Below are positions 7,411 to 16,388 of a DNA stretch of 32,651 nt, one piece after another (within the stretch, counting starts at the first letter, position 1; each line of letters starts with the position of its first letter). The translations under genes and the position numbers were made by a program. The notes under the pieces are model-generated. The model searched no databases. It saw only the letters and a program-made list of their open reading frames with translations, and was not told the origin of the DNA. The DNA comes from Bilabrum cf. latius (taxonomy: Eukaryota; Bigyra: Bicosoecida; Bigyra; Bicosoecida), in assembly GCA_965178125.1 (NCBI GenBank), contig CBCXTV010000013.1, forward strand, positions 1-32,651, written 5' to 3'.

Positions 7411-8332
7411 AGGATTTCGCCAAAAATGGCCGATCCGCACAAGGAATTTAAGTTGCGGCGACACAGCTCGGACCCCGGCTTTTTTTTGGCTGTTTCGGGG
7501 CCCCAAGAGGGCTCCCGGCCCCAAAAAGGGCAAAACGCGAGGTTGTGGTGGAAAAAATGGGCCCCAAGGAGCCCCCAAACGACGCAAAACGCCACGTTGT
7601 GGTGGATTTTAGAGCCCCTAAATCGCCCAAAAAAGACGCAAAACGCCACGTGGTGGTGGATTTTAGAGCCCCTAAATCGCCAAAAAAGACGCAAAACGCC
7701 ACGTTGTAGTGGATTTTAGAGCCCCTAAATCGCCCAAAAAAGACGCAAAACGCCACGTTGTGGTGTTTTTTTTGAGCGTTTTCGGGGGGCTCGGAAGGGG
7801 ACCCCCCCAGGATTTGGCCAAAAATGGCCGATCCACACAAGGACTTTAAGTTGCGGCGACACAGTTCGGGCCCCGGTTTGTTTTTGCGGTTTGGGGGCCC
7901 CGAGAGGGCTCCCGGCCCCAAAAAGGGCAAAACGCGAGGTTGTGGTGGAAAAAATGGGCCCCAGGCAGCCCCCAAACGACGCAAAACGCCACGTTGTGGT
8001 GGATTTTAGAGCCCCTAAATCGCCCAAAAAAGACGCAAAACGCCACGTTGTGGTGGATTTTAGAGCCCCTAAATCGCCCCAAAGAGACGCAAAACGCCAC
8101 GTTGTAGTGGATTTTAGAGCCCCTAAACCGCCCTAAAAAGACGCAAAACGCCACGTTGTGGTGTTTTTTTTGAGCGTTTTGGGGGGGCCCGGAAGGGGAC
8201 CCCCCCAGGATTTGGCCAAAAATGGCCGATCCACACAAGGAATTTAAGTTGCGGCGACACAGTTCGGGCCCCGGGGTTTGTTTTGCTGTTTGGGGGCCCC
8301 AAGAGGGCTCCCGGGAGGCCCTAGAGTGGCCC
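7411..8332. repeat. Satellite: 398-bp higher-order repeat with 53/54-bp subrepeats
   Basis: The GATTT(C/G)GCCAAAAATGGCCG landmark occurs at 7413, 7811 and 8209, giving a 398-bp period with two full units and a partial third. Within each unit, the GACGCAAAACGCCACG landmark recurs four times: 7581, 7635, 7688 and 7742, then 7978, 8032, 8086 and 8140. The composition is G/C homopolymers with A-runs. Long open frames occur on both strands because the subrepeat period is near a multiple of three, but their peptides are repetitive and not credible genes. Confidence 0.95.
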
Positions 8333-8409
8333 TTCTCCGCTTCAATTCCTGTCCCAAATCCGATTCCCATTTCGAGACCGAAAAAGGTGACCCGGAAAAC
8401 GACGGTACT
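8333..8409. repeat. Dispersed repeat D, copy 2
   Basis: Near-identical to 6749-6825. It follows the partial third satellite unit, and similar sequence to the 10085-10250 relative continues to about 8510 (GGTCCCCGATTCCGGGCCCA against CGGTCCCAGGCCCAGCGACC). Confidence 0.85.
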
Positions 8410-8509
8410 CTCCGTCACTCCATCTGGCGGCGAAAATTGCCTCAGTTTCCGGTCCCCGATTCCGGGCCCAGGGACCCCCGAAATTCCCGATTCCGCGCAG
8501 TGCCGAAAG

Positions 8510-11303
8510 CTCGACATAAACCACAAACACGACACACAACACAACACGATAGCGCCTCCCCACGCGCGGGATTGGGTCCTTCCGCTCGCTGCATGTGAGC
8601 TGCAGTGTGTTCTTGCCGGGAATGTCACTGGAAGTCGCGCTGCAGTCTGCTCAGGGCGCCTTATGACCATGAAGGCGTCTCAGCACCCGCGACGGCAAGA
8701 GGGGGCACGCACGACGTTGCGAAGCACCCGCCCTGGGTGAAGAAACTGCGTATCCACAGGAGTCACGTTCAGGTGCGCGAGAATTGGAAAGGCGGGGTAA
8801 CTGGTGCAGAGGAGCTTGTTCGCAGCGCGGCTTCCACCAGCGCCGCTGACGGTAAGATGCATCGGTCTCGGTACATGAGTCGGCACGGTGTTGCGTGATT
8901 GACTTCACGATGCGGGAGTGTGCAGCCTTCCGCAGCGGGAGAATTGTATCTCCCCACGACCGCCGAAAAAAAAAAAGGCTATGCTGGACTCGTTCCAGGG
9001 AAGGCTATGCGATGAGTATCTCTAGGCGCTTTCCGGAAGACCCACCCACTACACGCTGGTCAGCCCTCCCAAGCGGGAGTGAACCGCGGAGCCGCGGGCC
9101 CGTGAGCGCTGCTGCTACGATCATTTCTGCCCGTTTGACTCTCGCCCACTCTTGCCGTGACCAAAGACGCGCAGATCCTTATGACGCATGACACCTCGTC
9201 GAGGTGTCGAGACTGCCTCACATTCCCGTTACGGAGACCCACAGCACTGCGACAACGAAATCGGTCACGAAGAGAGCAAGAGGCCGCGCACCTGAGCATC
9301 ACAAAAACCCCGAGAGACATAAACAACACCGTACCGTGAAGTCCCTGCGACGAGGGGATGCTAAGCGGCTCCCACGGCGGCTCCTCTGCGGGAGAAGCTG
9401 CCGCAGACCTCGAGATGGGATGCACATGATTGCGAAGATTGCGGAACTCGTCCGAAGCCGGTCGCACGAGGGTCACAGCGAATGGAGGCATATCTATGAA
9501 ATAGAGTCTGCGTGCAAAGCAGCATTCCAAACGATCGTCCGCATTCTTCCGAGCAAATCCTTGGGAGCACACATCCTGCGGACGACATCTCTTTTCTATC
9601 CACCCCAGCGTACTCCCCGCACACACTTCTCGCGAATGATTGAGAATTCTGTGCGGCACATGTAATATCAGGCTACCATGATACGCGGAATGGCGTGCTA
9701 TTGCTCGCACGTTCGTGCGCCCCCTTCCGAATGCGCTTACCACATCACTATGTTCGTCGGCAACCGTATACACCGTAGGGGTCTTCCCTCCGACACCAAG
9801 CGTACACGACTGGCCGTAATAGCGCAGCGTAGATGTTTCGGACGTCGCCCAGGACAAGTGTCGACGCCCGGTTCGTCACGATCACTACGTGTGCACTTCA
9901 CTCACCGCCCTCCAGCCGCTAGACTTCTTTTGGAACGCGACATCCTACGACGCGCTATGACACGTAGCCGTAAACCGCAGACGGCCTCGCGTTCACTGCT
10001 TGCAGCGCAAGAGCGTGAACGAGAACCGCCCGCGTGGCACACCTTCGCAGGCGCGGAAGACAAAAAGTTCCTTCTAAGCTTGTATTCGGGTCCAAAAGCC
10101 AAATTCCACTTCGGGGTCGAGAAGGGCGACCCGGGAAATCACCGTACGCTCTGTGAATCCATTTCCCGGGGAAAGTCCCCGAGTTCCCGCTACCCGGTCC
10201 CAGGCCCAGCGACCCAGGAAAGTTCCCGTCCCCCCGCATGCGGAAACCTCCCACGAAGCACGCCCACCTCACGCTTCACACGCAAAAGTCCAGGAGTCAA
10301 ATCCATTCCGGACCCAGCAGTTCACCCCCCGTGACGATTGGGAAAGGCTCTTGCACACACCTTCTCGTCCGAGCAGTCTATGGAGCACACGCCTGTCTTC
10401 GTTGCCTTTTCCGGCCAAAAATGCAGGGAGTTCGAAGGGGAAGTAGCAAACGCGGAAGACCGCTTTCGAAACGCAGGTGCTCAGGGAAAAACAACCAGAG
10501 CGTCCCTGATCCTCGGCAGAGCCGTCCAGGAGGGACGGGCACGGACGGGCATCGCAGATCTTGCAGCGCCACCATTCGCCGGGATGGGCGACCGGACGAG
10601 GGCGACCACAAGTACGTAGCGTGCGACGTCCGTCAGTCGCCATGTTGCGCTCATTCGCTTTCGCGGCACGACTTCCAGGGCCGGCCTTACTCACTCCTCG
10701 GAGTCCGCGTGTGGATTCTCCCCTGCGCACGATCTGCCGCTCTAGATGCTACACAAAGATCCCGCTCGGATGACCCCCTCTGTGCATTCTGCAAGATTTT
10801 ACGCGCCTCCATTCAATGCGCGAAGCATGCACCGCAGCAGTCTGAGTCCGGTGACCACCTTCAATAGCGTGGGACAAATTCCGTCCGCGATGTGCATTCG
10901 GGCATGCTCCCCTTTCCGAGTCTCTGTGACCCGTAGTGCGTCCGCGGCCAACGACTCAGGACTCCACGATGGTACGCACGAGTTGCATTCCTTGCACGAA
11001 GCGTGCGGAGAGAAAGCGATGCTCAGACATCGAGGCGCTTGGAGGGTCTGCACACGACATGCTTCGAGAGGCCATGCAAACATGCGAAACCAGAACTGAG
11101 GTTCCTCATCGTTCCTGCTGTCGAGCGCTCAATTGGGGCATCGGATCAGGACGAAGCTCGCGAAGAGAGGACGCGGGTGTCCCCATCCAAAAATCCGCCG
11201 CCTTCAAGGCTCATGTTCCCGGATCCTGCATTCGCGAGTTTCGGGAGCAGAAGTGCAAGATCGCCGCTGGACACACAGCGCATGCCATTTCCCGTCTCTG
11301 GAG
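8510..11303. other. 2.8 kb without a recognisable gene
   Basis: Both strands carry many open frames of 60-265 codons, but all are Arg/Ser/His/Pro-rich or lack recognisable motifs, and many use non-ATG starts. The minus frame at 10269-10730 contains WWRCKICDARPC, slightly reminiscent of the CxxC proteins elsewhere, but nothing else supports it. The only repeat seen is the diverged relative of repeat D at about 10085-10250. No RNA gene or promoter could be supported. Confidence 0.5.
10085..10250. repeat. Dispersed repeat D, diverged relative
   Basis: This region aligns loosely to 8345-8510: CCAAATTCCACTTCGGGGTC against CCGATTCCCATTTCGAGACC, then GGCGACCCGGGAAATCACCG against GGTGACCCGGAAAACGACGG, then a GTCCC(A/C)GG...CCCAG(C/G)GACCC block. 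It looks like an older member of the same dispersed family. Confidence 0.5.
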
Positions 11304-13865
11304 ATGTCGGGCTTCCAGGCGCAATTCGGACACCATCGCCAGGACCTCGGGAAGATGACATGCCTGCTGATCTGCAGGGAAGAGTCCCGCTTCGAGGAGT
11401 GGCGACAAAAAAAAGGGGCGCGAGAACTCCACGAGCACATGGGAGCGGTCCTTCGGCTCCCCAATCCAGTGTTTCCGCAGACCGACAGGGACCCAGATGG
11501 ACGCGACATCGTCAAAGACCAGGCCCTCTTGGATATCTTCTCCGGCAAGATAACGGACTGGATCAAATACAATCCGGCCACTCTTGGGGCGATCCAATCC
11601 CATCGAAACGCATGGCTGTGGGCTGAGAACCACACGCCGACGGAATGGCTCATGGTTGTCGAAGATGATATCGAACCTCGCGAAGCATGCGTGGATCGGC
11701 TACTCGTAGTTCTTCACGCCATCGCGAAAAACCCCAAGGTGACGCAGATGGCCATGTTAGCGGGGTCAGAAGCACCGAGAATGGTCAGCCTCCAGCGCGA
11801 AAACTCCACCTCCATCCACAATTGCGAGCGCCTCTTGGACGTGCGGACCTATCCGGCGCACTGGGTAGACAACACATTTGTGGTCCCCTACCACGTCGGC
11901 ATGGGCCTAAAGTGGTATCTCATCAGCCCGGAGGGGAGGAAGGCGCTCCTGAAGATGCGGATCCCGAACCGAAGCTTCGAACGCTGCGTCTGGCGCCGCC
12001 TCTTCGACACGTTCCAAGGGCCGGTATGGAAGTGGGAAGATTGCCTCCGCATGACATCTGTGCTGGCAGCCAGCCCGGTCCTCGCATCGACTCCCGAGAG
12101 CATGGACACGGAGTGGGGGGGCTCGGGACGACGAAGTGCGGATGCAGGGCACAGTATGAAACCGTACATAATGATCGACCCGAGTGACGACTGGACTCTT
12201 GGCGAGCGATTAAACACATTGTCCGTCGTGATGTCCGTGTGCGCGGCCCTGAGTTGGGGGGTTGTCCTCGTCTGGGAAAAAACAGAGCGCGTGCCCATCT
12301 CCTACGAAGACTTGTGCGGTGTTCACGAGCACGCCGGCGAAACCAACACGTTCGTCCACCTCCTCCAGGACAAACGCGGCGGGTCGTATTCGTACTTCCT
12401 GAGGTACGGAGACATCCGCATCCACGTGGTGCAGCCGATGATGTGCATCCCCACCCTCGACAGAATGCTCGACATGGTAGCCATGAAGAGGCCCAAGATG
12501 AACACCCTGCCTCCCTTGAAATGGCAGACCGCTCGATGGATCCAAGTCAAGCAGAAGTGGATCGATAAACTCCACACGGAGATGCCGGGGGCCGAGCTGC
12601 CCTCATGGCTGGAGTGGCCACCCTCAACCCACGCGCTTGTCCTCTGCGACGACAGGGACTTGGCGGCGCATTGCCTCGAGGGGAGATGCCAAGAGGAGCA
12701 GCAGGAGTGGATGAACGGCGGGAAGGACAACAGCATCCAGTACTACATCCTTGAGGCAAAGCAGGCGCTGCAGAACGAGTTGGAAGACATCCTAAAGGGG
12801 GACAGCAGCTCGCGCCTCGTCGTGATCCGCATGACAACCAAACCGCTGGGACAGGTCTGGGTGGACATGATGAAGCACCTCACGAAGCAGTTCAGGGAGC
12901 GCATCATAACGCCAACGTTCCTCCTCCCGAAAATGATCCCCAAAAGGAGGCACGACGAGAAGAACCCGAGTGATGATTGGATTACTTGGGGAGCATCCTT
13001 GGCGAAAACCGTGGGCCTCCTCACGCTCATACCTCCGATGCAAGTGCACTATCCCATCATGAGCTGGACCGTGGCCTGGAACCACTTCATGTTTAAGGGC
13101 AGGACTGCCACGGACACCGTGATCCCAGACGTCATCCGAACTCTGTACGCTCCGCACAAGAGCAACAGGAAGCAGCTCCTCAAGAACGGCCCGCTGTGCC
13201 AGACGAGGCGCGCCGTGCTGGACTCGCCCGCACTGCAGGACATTGCGAACAACTACTCAAGGGCCAAGGACAAGACCTATAACCTCTTGAGCCATTCCAA
13301 ATGGTTTGCCGAGGAAGCCATGTGGCACATGATCAAGTACGCCGAAAGCACGCAGTGCATCGTCGACCCGTTCGTGAGCCGCCAGTGCCAAAAGGTCTTC
13401 GAGCACATCCCCTCGGACGACATCGGCCATGCGGACGCCCGGCTCCGGTACAACCTTCAGGATGCCGACGACCGAGGTTACCGCTTCAACGCGGGGCATC
13501 TCTACACCGCGGTGCAGGGCATCAAAACGGTGAACATCGCATACAACAAGTGGCTCACCGAGCAGGCACAGAGTCATTCCGAATGGAGCTGGGGCAAAAC
13601 GTTCATCAAGCTTGTGATCAACCAGTGGCGGCAGCAGCAGGGCAGTGAGCCGTATGACGTGGACGAGGAGGAGTACGTGAGCCTTCCGCGGACCTTCCAC
13701 GGGAATTCGTTGAAGCTCGCGAGGAGCGCAAGCCTCAAGGACACGAGATCCTGCTCCAGATCGTCCTCATCCTATTCCAGGTCGCCCTCCACCAACAGGA
13801 CTGAGGCACAGCCTTCGAAGAGAGCGCGCCTGACCCCGGCACCCGGCGTAAAGCACGAGCCCTGA
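11304..13865 (+). CDS. GT25-like glycosyltransferase, multidomain, 853 aa
   Basis: The first ATG in the long frame (11304) is chosen; the frame is open for 57 more codons upstream without ATG, and ATG 11355 (MTCLLICREE) is also possible. Residues ~18-220 resemble family 25 glycosyltransferases: LGAIQSHRNAW (94-104), the metal/nucleotide-sugar DD motif in VVEDDIE (E120-D121-D122), and MGLKWYLISPEGRKALL (200-216), like the family's 'Y-hydrophobic-S-x-x-G-A' segment. From 285, MIDPSDDWTLGERLNTLSVV and VVLVWEKTE (320-328) recall the start of fucosyltransferase-type folds, a weaker assignment. Residues ~620-790 are unidentified, and the tail is SR-rich (RSCSRSSSSYSRSPS), then basic. No signal peptide or membrane segment is obvious. 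Fragments recur at 3.2, 4.2, 5.9-6.3, 7.3 and 30.5-31.6 kb. GT25-like is likely; the rest is uncertain. Confidence 0.7.
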   Translation: MSGFQAQFGHHRQDLGKMTCLLICREESRFEEWRQKKGARELHEHMGAVLRLPNPVFPQTDRDPDGRDIVKDQALLDIFSGKITDWIKYNPATLGAIQSHRNAWLWAENHTPTEWLMVVEDDIEPREACVDRLLVVLHAIAKNPKVTQMAMLAGSEAPRMVSLQRENSTSIHNCERLLDVRTYPAHWVDNTFVVPYHVGMGLKWYLISPEGRKALLKMRIPNRSFERCVWRRLFDTFQGPVWKWEDCLRMTSVLAASPVLASTPESMDTEWGGSGRRSADAGHSMKPYIMIDPSDDWTLGERLNTLSVVMSVCAALSWGVVLVWEKTERVPISYEDLCGVHEHAGETNTFVHLLQDKRGGSYSYFLRYGDIRIHVVQPMMCIPTLDRMLDMVAMKRPKMNTLPPLKWQTARWIQVKQKWIDKLHTEMPGAELPSWLEWPPSTHALVLCDDRDLAAHCLEGRCQEEQQEWMNGGKDNSIQYYILEAKQALQNELEDILKGDSSSRLVVIRMTTKPLGQVWVDMMKHLTKQFRERIITPTFLLPKMIPKRRHDEKNPSDDWITWGASLAKTVGLLTLIPPMQVHYPIMSWTVAWNHFMFKGRTATDTVIPDVIRTLYAPHKSNRKQLLKNGPLCQTRRAVLDSPALQDIANNYSRAKDKTYNLLSHSKWFAEEAMWHMIKYAESTQCIVDPFVSRQCQKVFEHIPSDDIGHADARLRYNLQDADDRGYRFNAGHLYTAVQGIKTVNIAYNKWLTEQAQSHSEWSWGKTFIKLVINQWRQQQGSEPYDVDEEEYVSLPRTFHGNSLKLARSASLKDTRSCSRSSSSYSRSPSTNRTEAQPSKRARLTPAPGVKHEP

Positions 13866-14740
13866 CGACGAAATGCCGCGGAACAGCGCGTTGCGAGGAG
13901 ACAAAGCTCCGCAGGCAACAGCAGAAGGCCGCCGAGCGCCGGAGTTGGAGGGTCACATAGTTCCATCGGTCCCATTCTCTCCGGAAGTCGCATAGCACGT
14001 GGAGATCCGCATGCTCTCGGTGCATGAACGCTGGCAGCACGCAGTGCCAAAGTCGCAAAGCTCTTCAGAGTCACAAGTCCAGAAGTTCTTCTGCCAATGT
14101 GTGTCCTCTTCCCGCTCATGTGTGCATCCTCGGAGGAAGTCTGGAGATGACAGGACCCAGCACGCACCACATCAGAAGTCCTTTTTTAAAGCGGCATCGT
14201 CAGAAAAAAATCTGGAACGCCCTTCCGCAAAAAAGAGTGCTGCCCACAGAAAAAAGGGAAACACCTGAGGCCCCAGAAGCCAAAGGGAGGACCGCGAAGG
14301 ACGCAGTTTCGAGGTCACACTTTCCGGGACCAGTTTTGAGCCCAAAAAGGGGTACACAAGAGGAAAACACGATGCGGGAGGCTTGAAATTGTCACCGAAA
14401 ACGGGCCCAAAATTGGGACCCCTTTTTCGCAAATTTCGCAGCATCCAGACGACCCAGAAAGGCTTTCCCAGGCGCCGCCTCGAAGCTCACCTTCTCGCAT
14501 GCAACCATGACGCACCCCCCACCTCCTCATGCAGACGCGTCTGAGAGACCCCGCAGTGGAACTTCTCCCATTCTGCGCAGGAAGCACTTCAGTCTACAAG
14601 GACCCGCGCACTTCTTACCGCACCACCTCCATGTGAAAGCACTTCTCGCTGAGTTTTTTTTGGGCCCAGGAATACAGCAACTGCCAGAAGCTTCGCACAG
14701 AAAAGCAGCCCGCTCAGGAAGCAAACTCACTGCACACCCC
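13866..14740. other. Intergenic, no gene seen
   Basis: About 875 bp between the glycosyltransferase-like gene and the coiled-coil gene. It is richer in A-runs (AGAAAAAAATC near 14202, AAAAAAGAG near 14230) than most of the window. It contains GGGCCCAAAATTGGGACCCC near 14404, a short interrupted inverted repeat. No RNA gene or terminator could be supported. Confidence 0.5.
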
Positions 14741-15211
14741 ATGGCGAGCGACGCAGAACCGGAGGACGCAATGCGGCTCGACTCCCCTAGAGATGCGGAT
14801 GCAGCGGCGCCACCCGAAGCGACGGAGGCAGGATCACAGAAACCAGATCATGCGCAGCAGTTCTTCGAGGAGCCCTGCCCGAAAGACGGACACATGGAAG
14901 CGCTAGAGAAGACCGCCAAGACGGACGAACCTGGCGACACACCCTTGTTCGTCGACAAGTGGACGGCAGCGATCACACGCCTTACCGAGGAGCGCAAGGC
15001 TCTCAAGCTCGAGCAGCGGGCTAAAACGAAGGCCATCCGCAAAACCATCCGGCAGAAAAGGCGCACCATGAAGAACGCCAAAAAACTCACAGACGACGAG
15101 CTCGCCCAAATCGTGCTAGACAGGAAGATCTTGCAGTTGGTGCAAAAAGAAGAGATCGCAGCACGCAGCTCCGCCAACTCCTCAACGAGCCAGGCGAAGT
15201 CGACCTTGTGA
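14741..15211 (+). CDS. Small basic coiled-coil protein, 156 aa, function unknown
   Basis: The ATG at 14741 is the only plausible start; the frame is open upstream but Pro/His-rich. Residues 1-60 are acidic and low complexity (MASDAEPEDAMRLDSP). Residues ~60-145 form a highly charged helix (ITRLTEERKALKLEQRAK, then TIRQKRRTMKNAKKLTDDEL, IVLDRKILQLVQKEEI), followed by a Ser-rich tail. This suggests a coiled-coil, nucleic-acid-binding or adaptor protein; no catalytic motif is seen. It lies 875 bp after the glycosyltransferase-like gene on the same strand. Its 3' end has been copied to 1206-1350 and 28451-28595, which suggests the gene is part of the mobile material. I do not recognise the family securely. 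Confidence 0.6.
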   Translation: MASDAEPEDAMRLDSPRDADAAAPPEATEAGSQKPDHAQQFFEEPCPKDGHMEALEKTAKTDEPGDTPLFVDKWTAAITRLTEERKALKLEQRAKTKAIRKTIRQKRRTMKNAKKLTDDELAQIVLDRKILQLVQKEEIAARSSANSSTSQAKSTL

Positions 15212-15570
15212 GAAGCGCTTCCCGTGTTCAGAGAACCGAGGATTACAGATAGACCCCGCGTCACAGAAGCCATCGCAAGAGGGCAGAGCGTCAAGTACAG
15301 CGCAGTCTTGACGGACACAGATAGCCCGAGCAGCACAAAGCAGCGGATGCGGCTGCCCAGCGGAGTCGCGCACTCGGACAGCATACACGGGACGTGCTGG
15401 CAGAAATCACTCAGTCCGCGAGCACCGTCGTCAAGAGCACGGGAGGGGCAGACTCGACATGCACAACTTTGAAAAACGGGAGGGGCACGAAAGGAAGACA
15501 AATTTGGCATTAATTCTTGATTACCCCCGCCCCCCCGTAGAATCAGAGCGAGCAGATATGCTCGGAAGGT
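15212..15570. other. Intergenic flank left of the stem-loop repeat
   Basis: It begins with the 3' flank of the coiled-coil gene, whose first ~90 bases are copied at 1268-1350. No gene is visible. Bases 15524-15538 are a C-rich run just before the direct repeat. Confidence 0.5.
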
Positions 15571-15711
15571 CCGGGGGGCAGTCGCAGAAAAGTGCACGCG
15601 AAAATAAGAGGAAAGGAGACCCCCCAAACCTGCGTAGTGCGACCCTCGGGGGTACCCTCTAAGGTACTAAGAATCCTTCCCCCGAAAATCGCACTACCTC
15701 GGGCCACAACG
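15571..15711. repeat. ~145-bp direct repeat, left copy
   Basis: Bases 15571-15711 (CCGGGGGGCAGTCGCAGAAA ... GGGCCACAACG) match 26930-27076 with about a dozen changes and small indels. The two copies bracket Rep, the transposase and four further plus-strand genes. Each contains a stem-loop. The right half (GAATCCTTCCC..CG...ACTACCTCG) occurs a third time at 16189-16222. Confidence 0.9.
15634..15697. promoter_or_regulatory. Stem-loop, candidate rolling-circle origin
   Basis: The outer stem GTAGTGCGA (15634-15642) pairs with TCGCACTAC (15689-15697); a 4-base internal loop follows; the inner stem CGGGGG (15647-15652) pairs with CCCCCG (15679-15684); the loop is 26 nt (TACCCTCTAAGG...). It lies 690 bp upstream of Rep. 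CRESS-type Rep proteins start replication at hairpins flanked by short direct repeats, and AGCACTAC repeats follow here. The canonical circovirus/geminivirus nonanucleotide is not present in the loop, so the origin assignment is inference. Confidence 0.5.
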
Positions 15712-15734
15712 TGGGCGGAAGCGGAAAAAAGCCG

Positions 15735-15879
15735 AGCACTACCGTGAAAAAATCCTGCATTTTACAGGAAAATCGGAGCACTACGTGTCAAAAACTGGGG
15801 GTTTTTGAGCTTTTTTTTCCAGAAAAACGGCATTTTTTTATGTAAAAACCGCGCGAAACGAGCACTACCGAGCACTACC
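15735..15879. repeat. AGCACTAC short direct repeats (possible iterons)
   Basis: AGCACTAC occurs at 15735, 15777, 15861 and 15871 (the last two in direct tandem, 10 bp apart). It shares GCACTAC with the right arm of the stem-loop (15691). The interval is A/T-homopolymer-rich (T8 near 15810, T7 near 15832), unusual for this window. Iteron-like Rep-binding sites are a plausible role, unproven. Confidence 0.5.
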
Positions 15880-16188
15880 TCGCCTCCTCCAGTCGTGTTT
15901 CGCATTTTTTTCGCTGGCCGAAAATGTCTCCGAAGGCGCTGCCTCGAGGGGGGTTCCGATGGCTGATTTTGGGCGTTCGGTTGTCGATTTCGCGTGCATT
16001 TCAGGTTGTCGGCGAGGCCTTTTTGGCGTATGTCGCAGGTTCGGATGCCCTCGAACGTCGTGCCTCATGTGGTATTCGCCGGTTTCTATGTTCGAGAAGG
16101 CGGTCGGTCGGTCATCCTCTCTGGCAGGCTCCGAAGTGCGTTTGTGATCGTGCTAATTGCAACGCCATGCTTTCCTTCGTTGGCTTCG

Positions 16189-16222
16189 AGAATCCTTCCC
16201 TCGGAAGCGGTACTACCTCGCC
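16189..16222. repeat. Third, partial copy of the direct-repeat right half
   Basis: AGAATCCTTCCCTCGGAAGC followed by GGTACTACCTCGCCC closely parallels AGAATCCTTCCCCCGAAAAT followed by CGCACTACCTCGGGCC at 15670-15704. The left stem arm is absent, so no hairpin forms. It lies 165 bp before the Rep start. Confidence 0.65.
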
Positions 16223-16370
16223 CAGGGCGGCACGAGCTGCAGACTCAGCTGCCTCGGTGCTCATGTGTGTCCCGTGTCAGCAGTTTCGGTGTTTCGAACA
16301 GCAAGGATTCTGGGCATTGCGTGTCGGAGGCAAGTGTTCTATCTTGAGGCATTCCGCGATTCGTCGAAGG

Positions 16371-16388
16371 ATTATTTGCGCAAATAAT
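16371..16388. promoter_or_regulatory. Perfect 18-bp palindrome overlapping the Rep start codon
   Basis: ATTATTTGC-GCAAATAAT is an exact palindrome whose last two bases are the A and T of the Rep ATG (16387). It is AT-rich in a GC-rich context. It could be an operator for autoregulation or a local start-site element; no protein partner can be named. Confidence 0.45.

Noticed and set aside
7411-8332. CRISPR array
   Set aside because: The repeats are contiguous 53/54-bp subunits without unique spacers.
7846-8670. Minus-strand 274-codon open frame
   Set aside because: It is the translation of the satellite, with the same peptide repeated; no independent coding signal.
9060-9857. Minus-strand 265-codon open frame as a gene
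   Set aside because: It starts at a non-ATG codon, has no recognisable motif, and is composition-typical of noise in this GC-rich DNA.
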